Below, piece by piece: positions 5,706 through 13,619 of a stretch of 15,944 nucleotides of DNA. The translations under genes and the position numbers were made by a program. Position 1 is the first letter of the stretch; the number at the start of each line of letters is the position of its first letter. This DNA is from an uncultured Clostridia bacterium (GTDB lineage: Bacteria; Bacillota; Clostridia; Oscillospirales; CAG-272): the NCBI GenBank assembly GCA_946641795.1, contig CAMPBZ010000011.1, positions 1 to 15,944 of the forward strand. Reading direction: 5' to 3'. The notes below the pieces were generated by a model. That model saw only the letters and a program-made list of their open reading frames with translations. It made no database searches and had not been told where the DNA came from.

Positions 5706-5730
5706 ATGATTTTTTCGGAAAGGAGCGCCG

Positions 5731-6840
5731 ATGACCGGAACATTGTTTGAAACGCCCGACCTTTGGGAACGCCTTGCCGCCGAGCGCCGGCCGATTTTGC
5801 TTTGGGGCACCGGCAACGGCGCCGATAAAATTTTGAACATTTGCGAGGCGCGCGGCATTCCGATTGCCGGTATTTTCGCCAGCGACGGATTTGTGCGGAG
5901 CCGGGTGTTCCGCGGCTTTCCGGTAACTTCTTGGGCGGAAGCAAAGCGAAGCTGCGGCGCCGACCGACCGGTAGTACTGATGGCCTTCGGCTCCTCGCGC
6001 CCGGAAGTGCTGGAAAACGCAAAGCGCATTGCAAACGAGGCAATTCTCCTGGCTCCCGACGTTCCCGCCTTTGGCGAAGGACTGTTCACCCGCGCATTTG
6101 CAAACGAGCACCGCGCCGAAATTTCGGCCGCGCGGGAACTGCTTTCGGACGAAGCCTCCAAACAAATTTTTGACCTGGTGCTTGCCTACAAGTGGACGGG
6201 CGAAGTAAGTTATCTTTTGGAAGCGGTCAGCGACCCCGAAGAGGTTGCAAAAAACATCCTGCGCCCCGAAACGATCCGCACCTATGCCGACCTGGGCGCC
6301 TATACCGGCGACACCATCCGCACGCTTGCGCAACTTGCGCCAAACCTGCAAACCGTGTTTGCAATGGAGCCCGACCCGCACAGTTTCCGAAAGCTGGAAG
6401 CCTACGCCGCGGCCGAGGAGCGCTTCCGCGTTCTGCCCGTACAGGCGGCGGCCTGGAACACCGAGGGCGAAGTGCTGTTTGACGAAAGCGGCAACCGCAA
6501 CGCCGGCGCGCTTTCCAACCGCTCGGCGGCGCTGGAAAACCGCCCGGCAAAAGTTCGCCCGGTGCGCGCGCTCCCCCCGGACGCGCTGGTGGGGCAAACG
6601 CCGGTGGATTTCATCAAATACGACGTGGAAGGCTCGGAGCGCGAGGCGCTGGAAGGCTCGCAAAAAACGATCCTGCGCGACTTTCCCAAACTGATGGTAT
6701 CGGTTTACCACCGCGTGGACGACTTTTTTGCCCTGCCGCTGCTGGTGCAAAAAAGCTTTCCCGCCTACAACCGCTTCTATTTGCGGCGGGCGGCCGGCAT
6801 TCCGGCGTGGGATTTGAATTTTTGGGCTGTAAAAGAATAA
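5731..6840 (+). CDS. FkbM-family SAM-dependent methyltransferase with an N-terminal Rossmann-like domain
   Basis: 369 residues. Residues 20-110 look like a nucleotide-binding fold: ILLWGTGNGADKILNICEARG, then IAGIFASD, a pattern seen in sugar-modifying and polysaccharide enzymes. Residues 180-365 are an FkbM methyltransferase: SAM motif I is YADLGAYTGDT at 185-195, an acidic residue follows in AMEPD (211-215), and the family signature FIKYDVEGSEREALEGS is at 294-310. FkbM enzymes O-methylate sugars, glycolipids or polyketides, and the substrate here is unknown. The ribosome binding site GGAG lies 5 bases from the ATG. No clear plus-strand promoter is visible, although a TATACT at 5679-5684 overlaps the HIT promoter's -10 box on the other strand. 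The NUDIX gene follows after 19 bases. Confidence 0.85.
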   Translation: MTGTLFETPDLWERLAAERRPILLWGTGNGADKILNICEARGIPIAGIFASDGFVRSRVFRGFPVTSWAEAKRSCGADRPVVLMAFGSSRPEVLENAKRIANEAILLAPDVPAFGEGLFTRAFANEHRAEISAARELLSDEASKQIFDLVLAYKWTGEVSYLLEAVSDPEEVAKNILRPETIRTYADLGAYTGDTIRTLAQLAPNLQTVFAMEPDPHSFRKLEAYAAAEERFRVLPVQAAAWNTEGEVLFDESGNRNAGALSNRSAALENRPAKVRPVRALPPDALVGQTPVDFIKYDVEGSEREALEGSQKTILRDFPKLMVSVYHRVDDFFALPLLVQKSFPAYNRFYLRRAAGIPAWDLNFWAVKE

Positions 6841-6859
6841 ACGAAAAGGGGATCACATT

Positions 6860-7375
6860 ATGGCAAGTATGGAGAACACAACCCTTTGCTACCTGGAACG
6901 CGGCGAGGAATATTTGCTCTTGCACCGCACCAAAAAGGAAAACGACCTGAACCACGATAAATGGATGGGCGTTGGCGGGCATTTCGAAGAAGGCGAAAGC
7001 CCCGAAGACTGTATGAAACGCGAGGTTTGGGAGGAGACCGGCCTGACCGTGAACTCCTACCGCTACCGCGGGATCGTCACCTTTGTTGCAGACGGGTACT
7101 CCGAATATATGCATCTGTTCACCGCCGACGGCTGGACCGGAACCGAGAAGGTTTGCGATGAGGGCGATTTGCAATGGATGAACAAAAAGGAATTTGCAAA
7201 GCTCCCGATGTGGGAGGGCGACAGGATCTTTCTGGCGCTTCTAGAACAGAACGTCCCCTTCTTCTCCCTCAAACTGGTCTATGAAAAGGAACGGTTGGTA
7301 AAAGCCGTTCTGAATGGGGAGTGGGCTATGCAATCGGCCTTTCACTACAATCCTTTCGGAACCGGAAAGAAATGA
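6860..7375 (+). CDS. NUDIX hydrolase, MutX/8-oxo-dGTP diphosphatase-like
   Basis: 171 residues. The Nudix box GX5EX7REUXEEXGU is complete from Gly40 to Leu62 and contains REVWEETGL. The flanking NTTLCYLERGEEYLLLHRTKK and the later WEGD...FF segment resemble streptococcal MutX, which cleans 8-oxo-dGTP from the nucleotide pool. The C-terminal 20 or so residues extend beyond the catalytic fold. The start chosen has AAGGGG 8 bases upstream; an internal ATG at codon 4 is possible. It is probably transcribed with the upstream methyltransferase. A strong terminator follows. Substrate specificity is inferred from similarity only. Confidence 0.88.
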   Translation: MASMENTTLCYLERGEEYLLLHRTKKENDLNHDKWMGVGGHFEEGESPEDCMKREVWEETGLTVNSYRYRGIVTFVADGYSEYMHLFTADGWTGTEKVCDEGDLQWMNKKEFAKLPMWEGDRIFLALLEQNVPFFSLKLVYEKERLVKAVLNGEWAMQSAFHYNPFGTGKK

Positions 7376-7378
7376 ACA

Positions 7379-7393
7379 TTTGATCCGATCAAA
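7379..7393. repeat. 15-bp palindrome after the NUDIX gene
   Basis: TTTGATC and GATCAAA flank a single C, directly after the NUDIX stop and before the terminator stem. Function unknown; it may be incidental. Confidence 0.4.
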
Positions 7394-7396
7394 CGG

Positions 7397-7425
7397 GCGC
7401 GGCGCTTGCCGCGCTTTGTTTTTTT
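7397..7425 (+). terminator. Rho-independent terminator after the NUDIX gene
   Basis: GCGCGGC (7397-7403) pairs with GCCGCGC (7408-7414) around a GCTT loop, followed by a T-rich tail ending in T7. Confidence 0.85.
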
Positions 7426-7476
7426 GCCGTTTTTGAGCCATTGTCTGTAAATATTCTCCCAAATCAGCTAAATCTA

Positions 7477-7505
7477 TTGACAAAACGGTAGGAAGAATGT
7501 ATAAT
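7477..7505 (+). promoter_or_regulatory. Sigma-A promoter of the rnf operon
   Basis: TTGACA (7477-7482), a 17-base spacer and TATAAT (7500-7505). It sits so close to rnfC that any start codon before about 7512 is excluded, which helps fix the rnfC start at 7572. Confidence 0.88.
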
Positions 7506-7571
7506 CAAAATGTATATTTTTGGGCCGCGTTTTTGCGGCAAATCAAATTTTCAGAAAGGAAACAGAGATTT

Positions 7572-8891
7572 ATGGCATTTTCTCTTCACGGGGTCCACGT
7601 ACCCCACAGGAAATACACTGCCGGATTTCCTGCCGAACTTTTGGAAACGCCGAAAGCCGTAACCATTCCCCTCTCTATGCACATCGGCGCGCCTGCAAAA
7701 GCGGTTGTAGCCGTTGGTGACCTTGTGAAAGTCGGCACCCTGATTGCCGAGGCGGGCGGAGCGGTTTCGGCGCCGATCCATTCCTCGGTATCCGGCAAAG
7801 TGACAAAAATTACCGACTTTCTCCTCTCCGACGGGCGCACTGTTCCCGCCGTTGTGATTGAAGCCGACGGCGAAATGACGCCCGACGAAAACATTGCGCC
7901 CCCGGTGGTCAATTCGCGCGAGACCTTTATTGAGGCGGTTAAAAATTCTGGCATCGTCGGTTTGGGCGGCGCGGGGTTCCCCACCCACTTCAAGCTGAAC
8001 GCCGACCCGGCAAAGATCGACTACCTCATCATCAACGGCGCCGAGTGCGAGCCCTATGTGACCAGCGACACGCTGACGATGGAAAACCGCGGCGGCGATA
8101 TGAAGGTCGCGCTGGAAGCAATGAAACAATGGCTGGGCATCAAGCGCATCATCATCGGCATTGAGAACAACAAGAAAAAGGCCATTGAAAAAATGAAAGA
8201 ACTGGCGGCCGAAGTCGGCAACGACTGCATAGCGACGGTCAAGGTGCTTCCCCCGGTTTACCCGCAGGGCGGCGAAAAAGTGCTGATCTACCACACCACC
8301 GGCCGGGTGGTTCCCGCCGGAAAACTGCCCCTTGACGCCGGCTGCATTGTGGTCAACTGCACCACACTTGCCGCCATTGGCGCCTACCTGCAAACCGGAA
8401 TGCCGCTGGTGGAAAAATGCGTGACGGTTGCCGGCGGCGCGGTAAAGGAGCCCAAAAACCTGCTCGTCCCCATCGGAACGCCGATGGCCGAGGTATTTGC
8501 GGCTTGCGGCGGTTTTGTTACCGAGCCGGCAAAGGTGGTTTACGGAGGCCCGATGATGGGCATTACCGTTCCCGATCTTTCAGCACCCATTCTGAAAAAT
8601 ACCAACGCAATTCTGGCGCTCACCGAGCAGGAGATCAGAACGCCCAAAACCACCAACTGCATTCGTTGCGGCTCCTGCACCAACACCTGTCCCTTTGGCA
8701 TTAACCCCGCCGAAATTGCGCGCGCTTACCAAAAGAAGGACGCCGCCGCGCTGAAAAAGCTGGAACTGATGTCCTGTATGGAATGCGGCTGTTGCAGTTT
8801 CATCTGCCCGGCAAACCGCCCCCTGGTGCAAACCAACCGCCTGGCAAAGGTCTTTTTGAAAGAAGAAATGACAAAGGAGGGTAAGAAATAA
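7572..8891 (+). CDS. rnfC: RnfC, ferredoxin:NAD+ oxidoreductase subunit C
   Basis: 439 residues, a peripheral cytoplasmic subunit of the Rnf complex that exchanges electrons with NAD(H). It starts MAFSLHGVHVPHRK, typical of the family. The SLBB/biotinyl-like N-terminal part is followed by the nucleotide-binding region with GLGGAGFPTHFK (about 130-141) and NGAECEPY. The C-terminal domain has two [4Fe-4S] motifs, Cys363/366/369/373 and Cys402/405/408/412, in the CxxCxxCxxxCP pattern. The reading frame extends 25 codons upstream but crosses the promoter, so the ATG at 7572 after AAAGGA is used. It is the first gene of rnfCDGEAB and overlaps rnfD by one base (TAATG). Confidence 0.96.
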   Translation: MAFSLHGVHVPHRKYTAGFPAELLETPKAVTIPLSMHIGAPAKAVVAVGDLVKVGTLIAEAGGAVSAPIHSSVSGKVTKITDFLLSDGRTVPAVVIEADGEMTPDENIAPPVVNSRETFIEAVKNSGIVGLGGAGFPTHFKLNADPAKIDYLIINGAECEPYVTSDTLTMENRGGDMKVALEAMKQWLGIKRIIIGIENNKKKAIEKMKELAAEVGNDCIATVKVLPPVYPQGGEKVLIYHTTGRVVPAGKLPLDAGCIVVNCTTLAAIGAYLQTGMPLVEKCVTVAGGAVKEPKNLLVPIGTPMAEVFAACGGFVTEPAKVVYGGPMMGITVPDLSAPILKNTNAILALTEQEIRTPKTTNCIRCGSCTNTCPFGINPAEIARAYQKKDAAALKKLELMSCMECGCCSFICPANRPLVQTNRLAKVFLKEEMTKEGKK

Positions 8892-9826
8892 TGGAAAAGC
8901 AATTTACGCTTGCCTCCTCCCCGCACATTCACAGCGGCAGAAGCACCCAGCGCATTATGCTGGACGTGATCATTGCCCTTTGCCCCGCGGCAATTGCCGG
9001 TGTGGTCATTTTCGGCTGGCGCGCCCTGTTGGTGCTGGCGGTAACGATCGCCTCCTGCGTGGCGTTTGAGGCGCTGTTTAACCTGATTGTAAAAAAAGAA
9101 CAAACGATCGGCGATTTCAGCGCGATCGTTACCGGCCTGCTCCTTGGCATGAACCTGCCGGCAAACATTCCCATTTGGCAATGCGTCATCGGCGCGCTGT
9201 TTGCAATGGTGGTGGTCAAAGGCCTGTTCGGCGGCCTGGGCAACAACCCGGTCAACCCCGCCATCACCGCCCGCGTGTTTATGCTGGTGGCCTTCGGCTC
9301 GATGACCGTTTCGGCCTTCCCGACCCTTGTGGATACCGTTGCCGGCGCAACGCCGCTGGCATTGGGAACCGGGCAAAGCCCCTACACGCTCCTGGATCTC
9401 TTTTTGGGAACCACCGGCGGCGCGATTGGTGAAACCTGTGCCGCGGCGCTGCTCCTGGGCGGCATTTACCTCATCGTCCGCCGCGTGATCACCTGGCAGA
9501 TCCCGGTCGCTTTCATCGGCACCGTGTTTGTTTGCTCCTTCTTTATGGAAGGGTTCAACGCGGTCGCCGCGCTTTCGATGATCCTTTCGGGCGGTCTGTT
9601 CATCGGCGCCATCTTTATGGCCACCGACTACGTGACCAGCCCGGTAACGGCCTGGGGCAAGATCATTTTCGGTGTGGGCGCCGGCCTGATCACCTTTATG
9701 ATCCGCTACTTCGGCACCTACCCGGAGGGCGTTTCTTTCGCCATTCTGTTTATGAACATTCTCACCCCCTACATCAACTCCTGGACAAAGCATAAAGTTT
9801 TCGGAACGGGAGGGAAAAAGCAATGA
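8891..9826 (+). CDS. rnfD: RnfD, membrane subunit with covalent FMN
   Basis: 311 residues with about eight to ten hydrophobic segments. The conserved NLPANIPIWQCVIGALFA and GGLGNNPVNPA stretches identify NqrB/RnfD. The flavinylation motif is GATPL with the expected FMN-accepting Thr154. It forms part of the ion-translocating core together with RnfG, E and A. The ribosome binding site AGGAGGG is about 8 bases upstream of the ATG. It overlaps rnfC by one base and rnfG by four (ATGA), showing tight translational coupling. Its covalent FMN requires ApbE, which is encoded at the right end of the window. Confidence 0.96.
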   Translation: MEKQFTLASSPHIHSGRSTQRIMLDVIIALCPAAIAGVVIFGWRALLVLAVTIASCVAFEALFNLIVKKEQTIGDFSAIVTGLLLGMNLPANIPIWQCVIGALFAMVVVKGLFGGLGNNPVNPAITARVFMLVAFGSMTVSAFPTLVDTVAGATPLALGTGQSPYTLLDLFLGTTGGAIGETCAAALLLGGIYLIVRRVITWQIPVAFIGTVFVCSFFMEGFNAVAALSMILSGGLFIGAIFMATDYVTSPVTAWGKIIFGVGAGLITFMIRYFGTYPEGVSFAILFMNILTPYINSWTKHKVFGTGGKKQ

Positions 9827-10983
9827 AAAAATCAATTTTCAGTACGCTTGCCCTGGTCAGCATTTGCGCCGTGATGGCCATTCTGCTTGCCCTGACCAAC
9901 TATTTTACCGCGCCCATTATCAAAAAGAACCAGGACGCCGCCGCAGACGCCGCTCTGCTGGAAGTAATGCCGAACGGCACCGGTTTTGAAAAAATGGACA
10001 CCGGCTCCTACACGCTTCCCAAAACGATTACCGAAGTTTACAAAGCGGCAAACGGCGGCTACGTCTTCAAGCTGGAAACCGCCGGCTACGCTCCCCACTT
10101 TGTGATTATGTGCGGTGTGAATGCCGACGGCACGGTGAGCGGTGCAAAGTGCATCAGCTCCGAGGAAACGAAGGGAGAAGAAAAAACGTACGGTGAAAAG
10201 CTCGCCGGCAAAACGATTGACGACGTGCTTGCCGTAGATACCGTTTCGGGTACCACAATGACCACCGCGGCCTACAAAAACGCCGTGAAAGACGCGCTCA
10301 ACGCGGCAATCATTCTGGGCGGCGGCTCGGTGGACATTCGCACCCCCGAAGAAATTCTTGCCGACAACCTGACCCAGGCGCTTCCTGCCGGCGAAGGTCA
10401 GTTTACACGGCTGTTTATCGTAGAAGTGATCGAGGGCATTGACGCGGTTTACACCGCCGACAACGGCGCCGGAAGCGTTTATGTGATGGGCGAAGAGTTC
10501 ATCGGCGTTCCCACCGGCGCAACGAGCGAAAACGAAACCGTTGCCGCCGCGCAAGCCGTTCTTGCGGCTTCGGAAGTGGAAAAGATCGATCTTACCGCCT
10601 ATGAAGGTCTGCCCAAGCGTTTGAAAAGCGCAAGCAAAACGACCACCGGAAACTATATTCTGGAAGTGGAAGGCGCCGGGTTCGGCATTATGAACACCGA
10701 AGAGTATATTCACTCTTCGGGCGAGTACATTCTGGTTCGCGTTTCGATCACGCCCGAAGGCAAAATCATTGATACTCTGACCGTTTATCAGGCGGAATCG
10801 GAAAATTACGGTGCCGCTTGCGCGAAAGAAGAATTTTATGGTCAGTTTGACGGCAAAACCGAAGAAAACTACCGCGAGATCGACGCGATCTCGGGCGCGA
10901 CTTACACCACCAACGGTTACCTCAAAGCCATTGAAAACGCCTTTAAAGCGGTGAAAATTCTGAAAGGAGGAGCGGAAGAATGA
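9823..10983 (+). CDS. rnfG: RnfG, enlarged with two FMN-binding domains
   Basis: 386 residues, about twice the usual RnfG (roughly 190-210). Residues 5-27 are the membrane anchor. The first FMN_bind domain (about 65-165) ends with VDTVSGTTMTTAAYKNAV, where SGTT at 142-145 replaces the usual SGAT. The second (about 270-383) ends with IDAISGATYTTNGYLKAI, with a canonical SGAT at 357-360. Thr145 and Thr360 are the predicted FMN-carrying residues. Residues 195-265 between them form a spacer with a short part (AVYTADNGAGSVYVM) resembling the start of an FMN_bind domain. RnfG passes electrons on the outer face of the membrane within Rnf. The gene overlaps rnfD and rnfE by four bases each, so it is an intact member of the operon and not a frameshift fusion. 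Whether both sites carry flavin is inference. Confidence 0.93.
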   Translation: MKKSIFSTLALVSICAVMAILLALTNYFTAPIIKKNQDAAADAALLEVMPNGTGFEKMDTGSYTLPKTITEVYKAANGGYVFKLETAGYAPHFVIMCGVNADGTVSGAKCISSEETKGEEKTYGEKLAGKTIDDVLAVDTVSGTTMTTAAYKNAVKDALNAAIILGGGSVDIRTPEEILADNLTQALPAGEGQFTRLFIVEVIEGIDAVYTADNGAGSVYVMGEEFIGVPTGATSENETVAAAQAVLAASEVEKIDLTAYEGLPKRLKSASKTTTGNYILEVEGAGFGIMNTEEYIHSSGEYILVRVSITPEGKIIDTLTVYQAESENYGAACAKEEFYGQFDGKTEENYREIDAISGATYTTNGYLKAIENAFKAVKILKGGAEE

Positions 10984-11711
10984 AAAAGAACGGCAGTTTA
11001 TCCGTCCTTCTGAAAGGACTGCTCAAAGAGAACCCCGTATTCGTTCTCATCCTCGGCACCTGCCCCACGCTGGCAACCACCACCAATGTGACCGGCGCGT
11101 TCGGTATGGGCATTGCGGCGCTTGCCGTGCTGGTTTGCTCCAACATTCTCATTTCCCTGCTCCGCAAAGTCATTCCCGATAACGTTCGCATTCCCTGCTA
11201 TATCGTGGTGATCGCGGGCTTTGTTACCATTGTGCAAATGATCGTGCAGGCCTTCCTGCCCGGCCTTTATGAAATGCTGGGCGTTTACCTGCCGCTCATT
11301 ACCGTAAACTGCATCATTCTGGGTCGCGCCGAAATGTTTGCCGGCAAAAACAACGTTGGCAAATCGGCGCTGGACGGAATTGGTATGGGTCTGGGCTTTA
11401 CGCTGGCGCTGGTGGTGATGGCCACCATTCGCGAGGTGCTTGGCAATGCCTCGTTTGCCGGAATTGAAATCGGGTTTCTGCAAAACTACAAAATTGAATT
11501 TTTGGTCAAAGCGCCGGGCGGTCTGCTGGTTTACGGCTGTCTGATCGCGCTGGTTTACGTTATCACCCGCGGCAAAGCGCCTTTGAAAAAGAGCTTTTCC
11601 TGCGCGGGTTGCCCCAACGCGGCAAACTGCCAGACCGGCACTTGCGAGGCGCCCGCCGAAACGGTTGCCGAAACACCTGCCGCCAATAGCGAGGAAGGAG
11701 GAGCACAATAA
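10980..11711 (+). CDS. rnfE: RnfE, integral membrane subunit with a Cys-rich C-terminal tail
   Basis: 243 residues. Six hydrophobic segments, with NPVFVLILGTCPTLATT and GVYLPLITVNCIILGRAE, identify the NqrD/RnfE family. Cys28 and Cys111 are the family cysteines that, with RnfA, hold the intramembrane iron-sulfur centre. After the last membrane segment the tail has SCAGCPNAANCQTGTC, with cysteines at 208, 211, 217 and 222, then a low-complexity Ala/Glu/Pro end. This CxxC-x5-C-x4-C tail is longer than in minimal RnfE proteins. The ribosome binding site AAAGGAGG precedes the ATG, and the gene overlaps rnfG by four bases and rnfA by one. Confidence 0.95.
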   Translation: MKKNGSLSVLLKGLLKENPVFVLILGTCPTLATTTNVTGAFGMGIAALAVLVCSNILISLLRKVIPDNVRIPCYIVVIAGFVTIVQMIVQAFLPGLYEMLGVYLPLITVNCIILGRAEMFAGKNNVGKSALDGIGMGLGFTLALVVMATIREVLGNASFAGIEIGFLQNYKIEFLVKAPGGLLVYGCLIALVYVITRGKAPLKKSFSCAGCPNAANCQTGTCEAPAETVAETPAANSEEGGAQ

Positions 11712-12310
11712 TGGACGCTTTCAAATCTTTGCTTGTCATTCTGCTCTCCTCGGTATTGGTCAACAACTACGTGCTTTCCCGCTTCCTTGGCATTTGCCCC
11801 TTCCTGGGCGTTTCCAAAAAGCTGGATCAGGCAACCGGTATGGGCATTGCCGTAACGGCGGTTATGCTGTTGGCAACGGCGGTGACCTGGCCCATTCAGT
11901 ATTTTCTGCTTGACAAAGTGGGTCTTGGCTATATGCAAACCATTGTGTTTATTTTGGTCATTGCCTCGCTGGTGCAGCTGCTGGAACTGCTGCTCAAACG
12001 CTTTATTCCCGCGCTCCACAAGGGGCTGGGCGTTTACCTGCCGCTCATTACCACCAACTGCGCCGTGCTGGGCGTTGCCATTAACAACATCAACGACGGC
12101 TACAACTTCCTGCAATCCATGGTCAGCTCGCTGGGCGTTGGCCTTGGGTTCCTGTTGGCAATGGTGCTGTTCTCCGGCCTCCGCTCGCGCATTGAGGAAA
12201 GCAACATTCCCAAGCCCTTCCGCGGGCTTGGCGCTACGCTGATTGCCGCCTCCTTCCTCTCGCTGGCCTTTATGGGCTTTGCGGGAATTGTAGAAAAGCT
12301 GTTTGCTTAA
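11711..12310 (+). CDS. rnfA: RnfA, integral membrane subunit
   Basis: 199 residues with about six membrane segments, homologous to RnfE in inverted topology. The diagnostic stretches are NNYVLSRFLGICPFLGVSKK and GVYLPLITTNCAVLGVAI. Cys29 and Cys117 are the expected ligands of the intramembrane [2Fe-2S] cluster shared with RnfE. The length is normal. The GAAGGAGGAG ribosome binding site lies at the end of rnfE, and the start overlaps its stop codon (TAATG). Confidence 0.96.
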   Translation: MDAFKSLLVILLSSVLVNNYVLSRFLGICPFLGVSKKLDQATGMGIAVTAVMLLATAVTWPIQYFLLDKVGLGYMQTIVFILVIASLVQLLELLLKRFIPALHKGLGVYLPLITTNCAVLGVAINNINDGYNFLQSMVSSLGVGLGFLLAMVLFSGLRSRIEESNIPKPFRGLGATLIAASFLSLAFMGFAGIVEKLFA

Positions 12311-12326
12311 AGGAGGGGAGAATACA

Positions 12327-13178
12327 ATGGTAAAAGAAATTCTCATCGCCTTTGGCGTTGTTGGCGGCGTTGCCCTGATTTTGGGCATTCTGCTGGCTCT
12401 GGTTTCCCACTTTTTTGCCGCCAAGGAAAATCAAAAACTGAAAGCGGTGCGCGCCTGCCTGCCGGGCGTAAACTGCGGCGCCTGCGGTTATAAGGGGTGC
12501 GACGATTACGCCGCCGCCGTTGCCGAAGGCTCGGCAAAGCCCAACCTTTGCGGCCCCGGCGCCGAAACCACCGCACGCGAGCTGGGCGAGGTGCTTGGCA
12601 TTGAGGTGGAAACGCCGGAGGACGTGGTTGCCTTTGTGCATTGCAACGGCAACTGCGAAGCCACCACAAGAAAAGCCGACTACACCGGCATTCCCACCTG
12701 CAAAGCCGCCGCAATGCTGTACGCCGGCCCCAACGCCTGCCGGTTCGGGTGCCTGGGCCTGGGCGACTGCGCCGCGGCCTGCCCTGCCGGTGCCATCTGC
12801 CTGAAAGACGGCATTGCGCATATTGACACCGAGCGCTGCCTTGGCTGCGGCCTCTGCCAGACCATTTGCCCCAAGCATTTGATTTCGATGATCCCGCAGG
12901 AAACCACCGACGTGGTGATGTGCAGCAACCGGGAAAAAGGTGCCGACGCGCGCAAAAACTGCAAAAACGCCTGCATTGGCTGTAAGAAATGCGAAAAAGT
13001 CTGCCCCAACGGCGCTGTGACCGTGGACGGCAACCTTGCGCAAATCGACTATTCCAAGTGCGTTGGCTGCGGTGCGTGCGCCCAGGCCTGCCCCACCGGC
13101 TGTATGAAACGCGTGATCTTCCCGGATATTCCCGAAGGGGTTGACCCGCGCGAGATCATTAAGGACGTAAACAAGTAA
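12327..13178 (+). CDS. rnfB: RnfB, multi-cluster ferredoxin-interacting subunit
   Basis: 283 residues. A membrane anchor (about 5-28) is followed by the Fe-S domain of the CGACGYKGC type (Cys50, 53, 58, 75). Four ferredoxin-like cysteine sets then occur at 138-152, 171-181, 216-226 and 245-255, giving about five clusters. The subunit accepts electrons from reduced ferredoxin on the cytoplasmic side. The open frame reaches back to a TTG inside rnfA, but AAAGGAGGGG lies 8 bases before the ATG at 12327, which fixes the start. It is the last canonical gene of rnfCDGEAB and is followed after 5 bases by the NusG-II gene. Confidence 0.96.
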   Translation: MVKEILIAFGVVGGVALILGILLALVSHFFAAKENQKLKAVRACLPGVNCGACGYKGCDDYAAAVAEGSAKPNLCGPGAETTARELGEVLGIEVETPEDVVAFVHCNGNCEATTRKADYTGIPTCKAAAMLYAGPNACRFGCLGLGDCAAACPAGAICLKDGIAHIDTERCLGCGLCQTICPKHLISMIPQETTDVVMCSNREKGADARKNCKNACIGCKKCEKVCPNGAVTVDGNLAQIDYSKCVGCGACAQACPTGCMKRVIFPDIPEGVDPREIIKDVNK

Positions 13179-13183
13179 TTTCT

Positions 13184-13609
13184 ATGGATCAAACGAAAGA
13201 AACGCCGAAACCCGAAACGAAAAAGCACAAGCTCCGCAACGATCTCATTCTCATTGCGGCGCTGGTGGTCGTTCTTGTGCTCGCGGGGCTTGCTTTCTGG
13301 CTGCTCCGCGGCGAGGGCGACAGCGTGATCGTAGAGGTGAACGGCAATTTGTACGGCACCTATTCCCTTGCAAAGGATCAAACGGTGGAAATTCGCACCG
13401 GCGAGGGCGGAACAGAGCTGAACCTGCTGGTCATCAAGGACGGAAAGGCGTTTGTGGAAAGCGCCACCTGCCCCGGTGGCGACTGCACCCGGCACAACCC
13501 GATCTCCCGCGAGGGGGAAAGCATCGTCTGCCTACCGCATAAGGTGGTCATTACCGTTAAGCTTGTCGGCGGCGAGGGCGAAAAGCCGATCCCCGACGCG
13601 GTAACGTAG
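13184..13609 (+). CDS. NusG domain II-containing membrane-anchored protein
   Basis: 141 residues. A charged cytoplasmic N-terminus of about 20 residues precedes one membrane segment (20-42). The remainder is a NusG-domain-II fold (pfam NusG_II) on the outer face, with ATCPGGDCTRHNPIS and SIVCLPHKVVI, that is Cys96, Cys101 and Cys116. This family is regularly found beside a Gx transporter and ApbE or Rnf genes in Firmicutes; its biochemical role is not established. The three conserved cysteines could serve redox chemistry, which is inference. There is no strong ribosome binding site just upstream, so translation may depend on coupling to rnfB, whose stop codon is 5 bases away. Confidence 0.85.
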   Translation: MDQTKETPKPETKKHKLRNDLILIAALVVVLVLAGLAFWLLRGEGDSVIVEVNGNLYGTYSLAKDQTVEIRTGEGGTELNLLVIKDGKAFVESATCPGGDCTRHNPISREGESIVCLPHKVVITVKLVGGEGEKPIPDAVT

Positions 13610-13619
13610 GGAGGGCGGT

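Noticed and set aside
5647..6750. Upstream extension of the HIT frame to 480 codons
   Set aside because: It is antisense to the methyltransferase gene, and the true start is fixed by a ribosome binding site and promoter at 5646-5705.
7497..7571. 25-codon N-terminal extension of RnfC
   Set aside because: It overlaps the -10 box and start point of the rnf promoter and does not match the RnfC N-terminus.
8726..9835. Minus-strand frame of 369 codons opposite rnfD
   Set aside because: His/Gly/Asn-rich shadow composition. The plus-strand gene is a clear RnfD with overlapping starts and stops.
12303..12326. TTG start for RnfB inside rnfA
   Set aside because: The added codons encode the ribosome binding site of the ATG at 12327.
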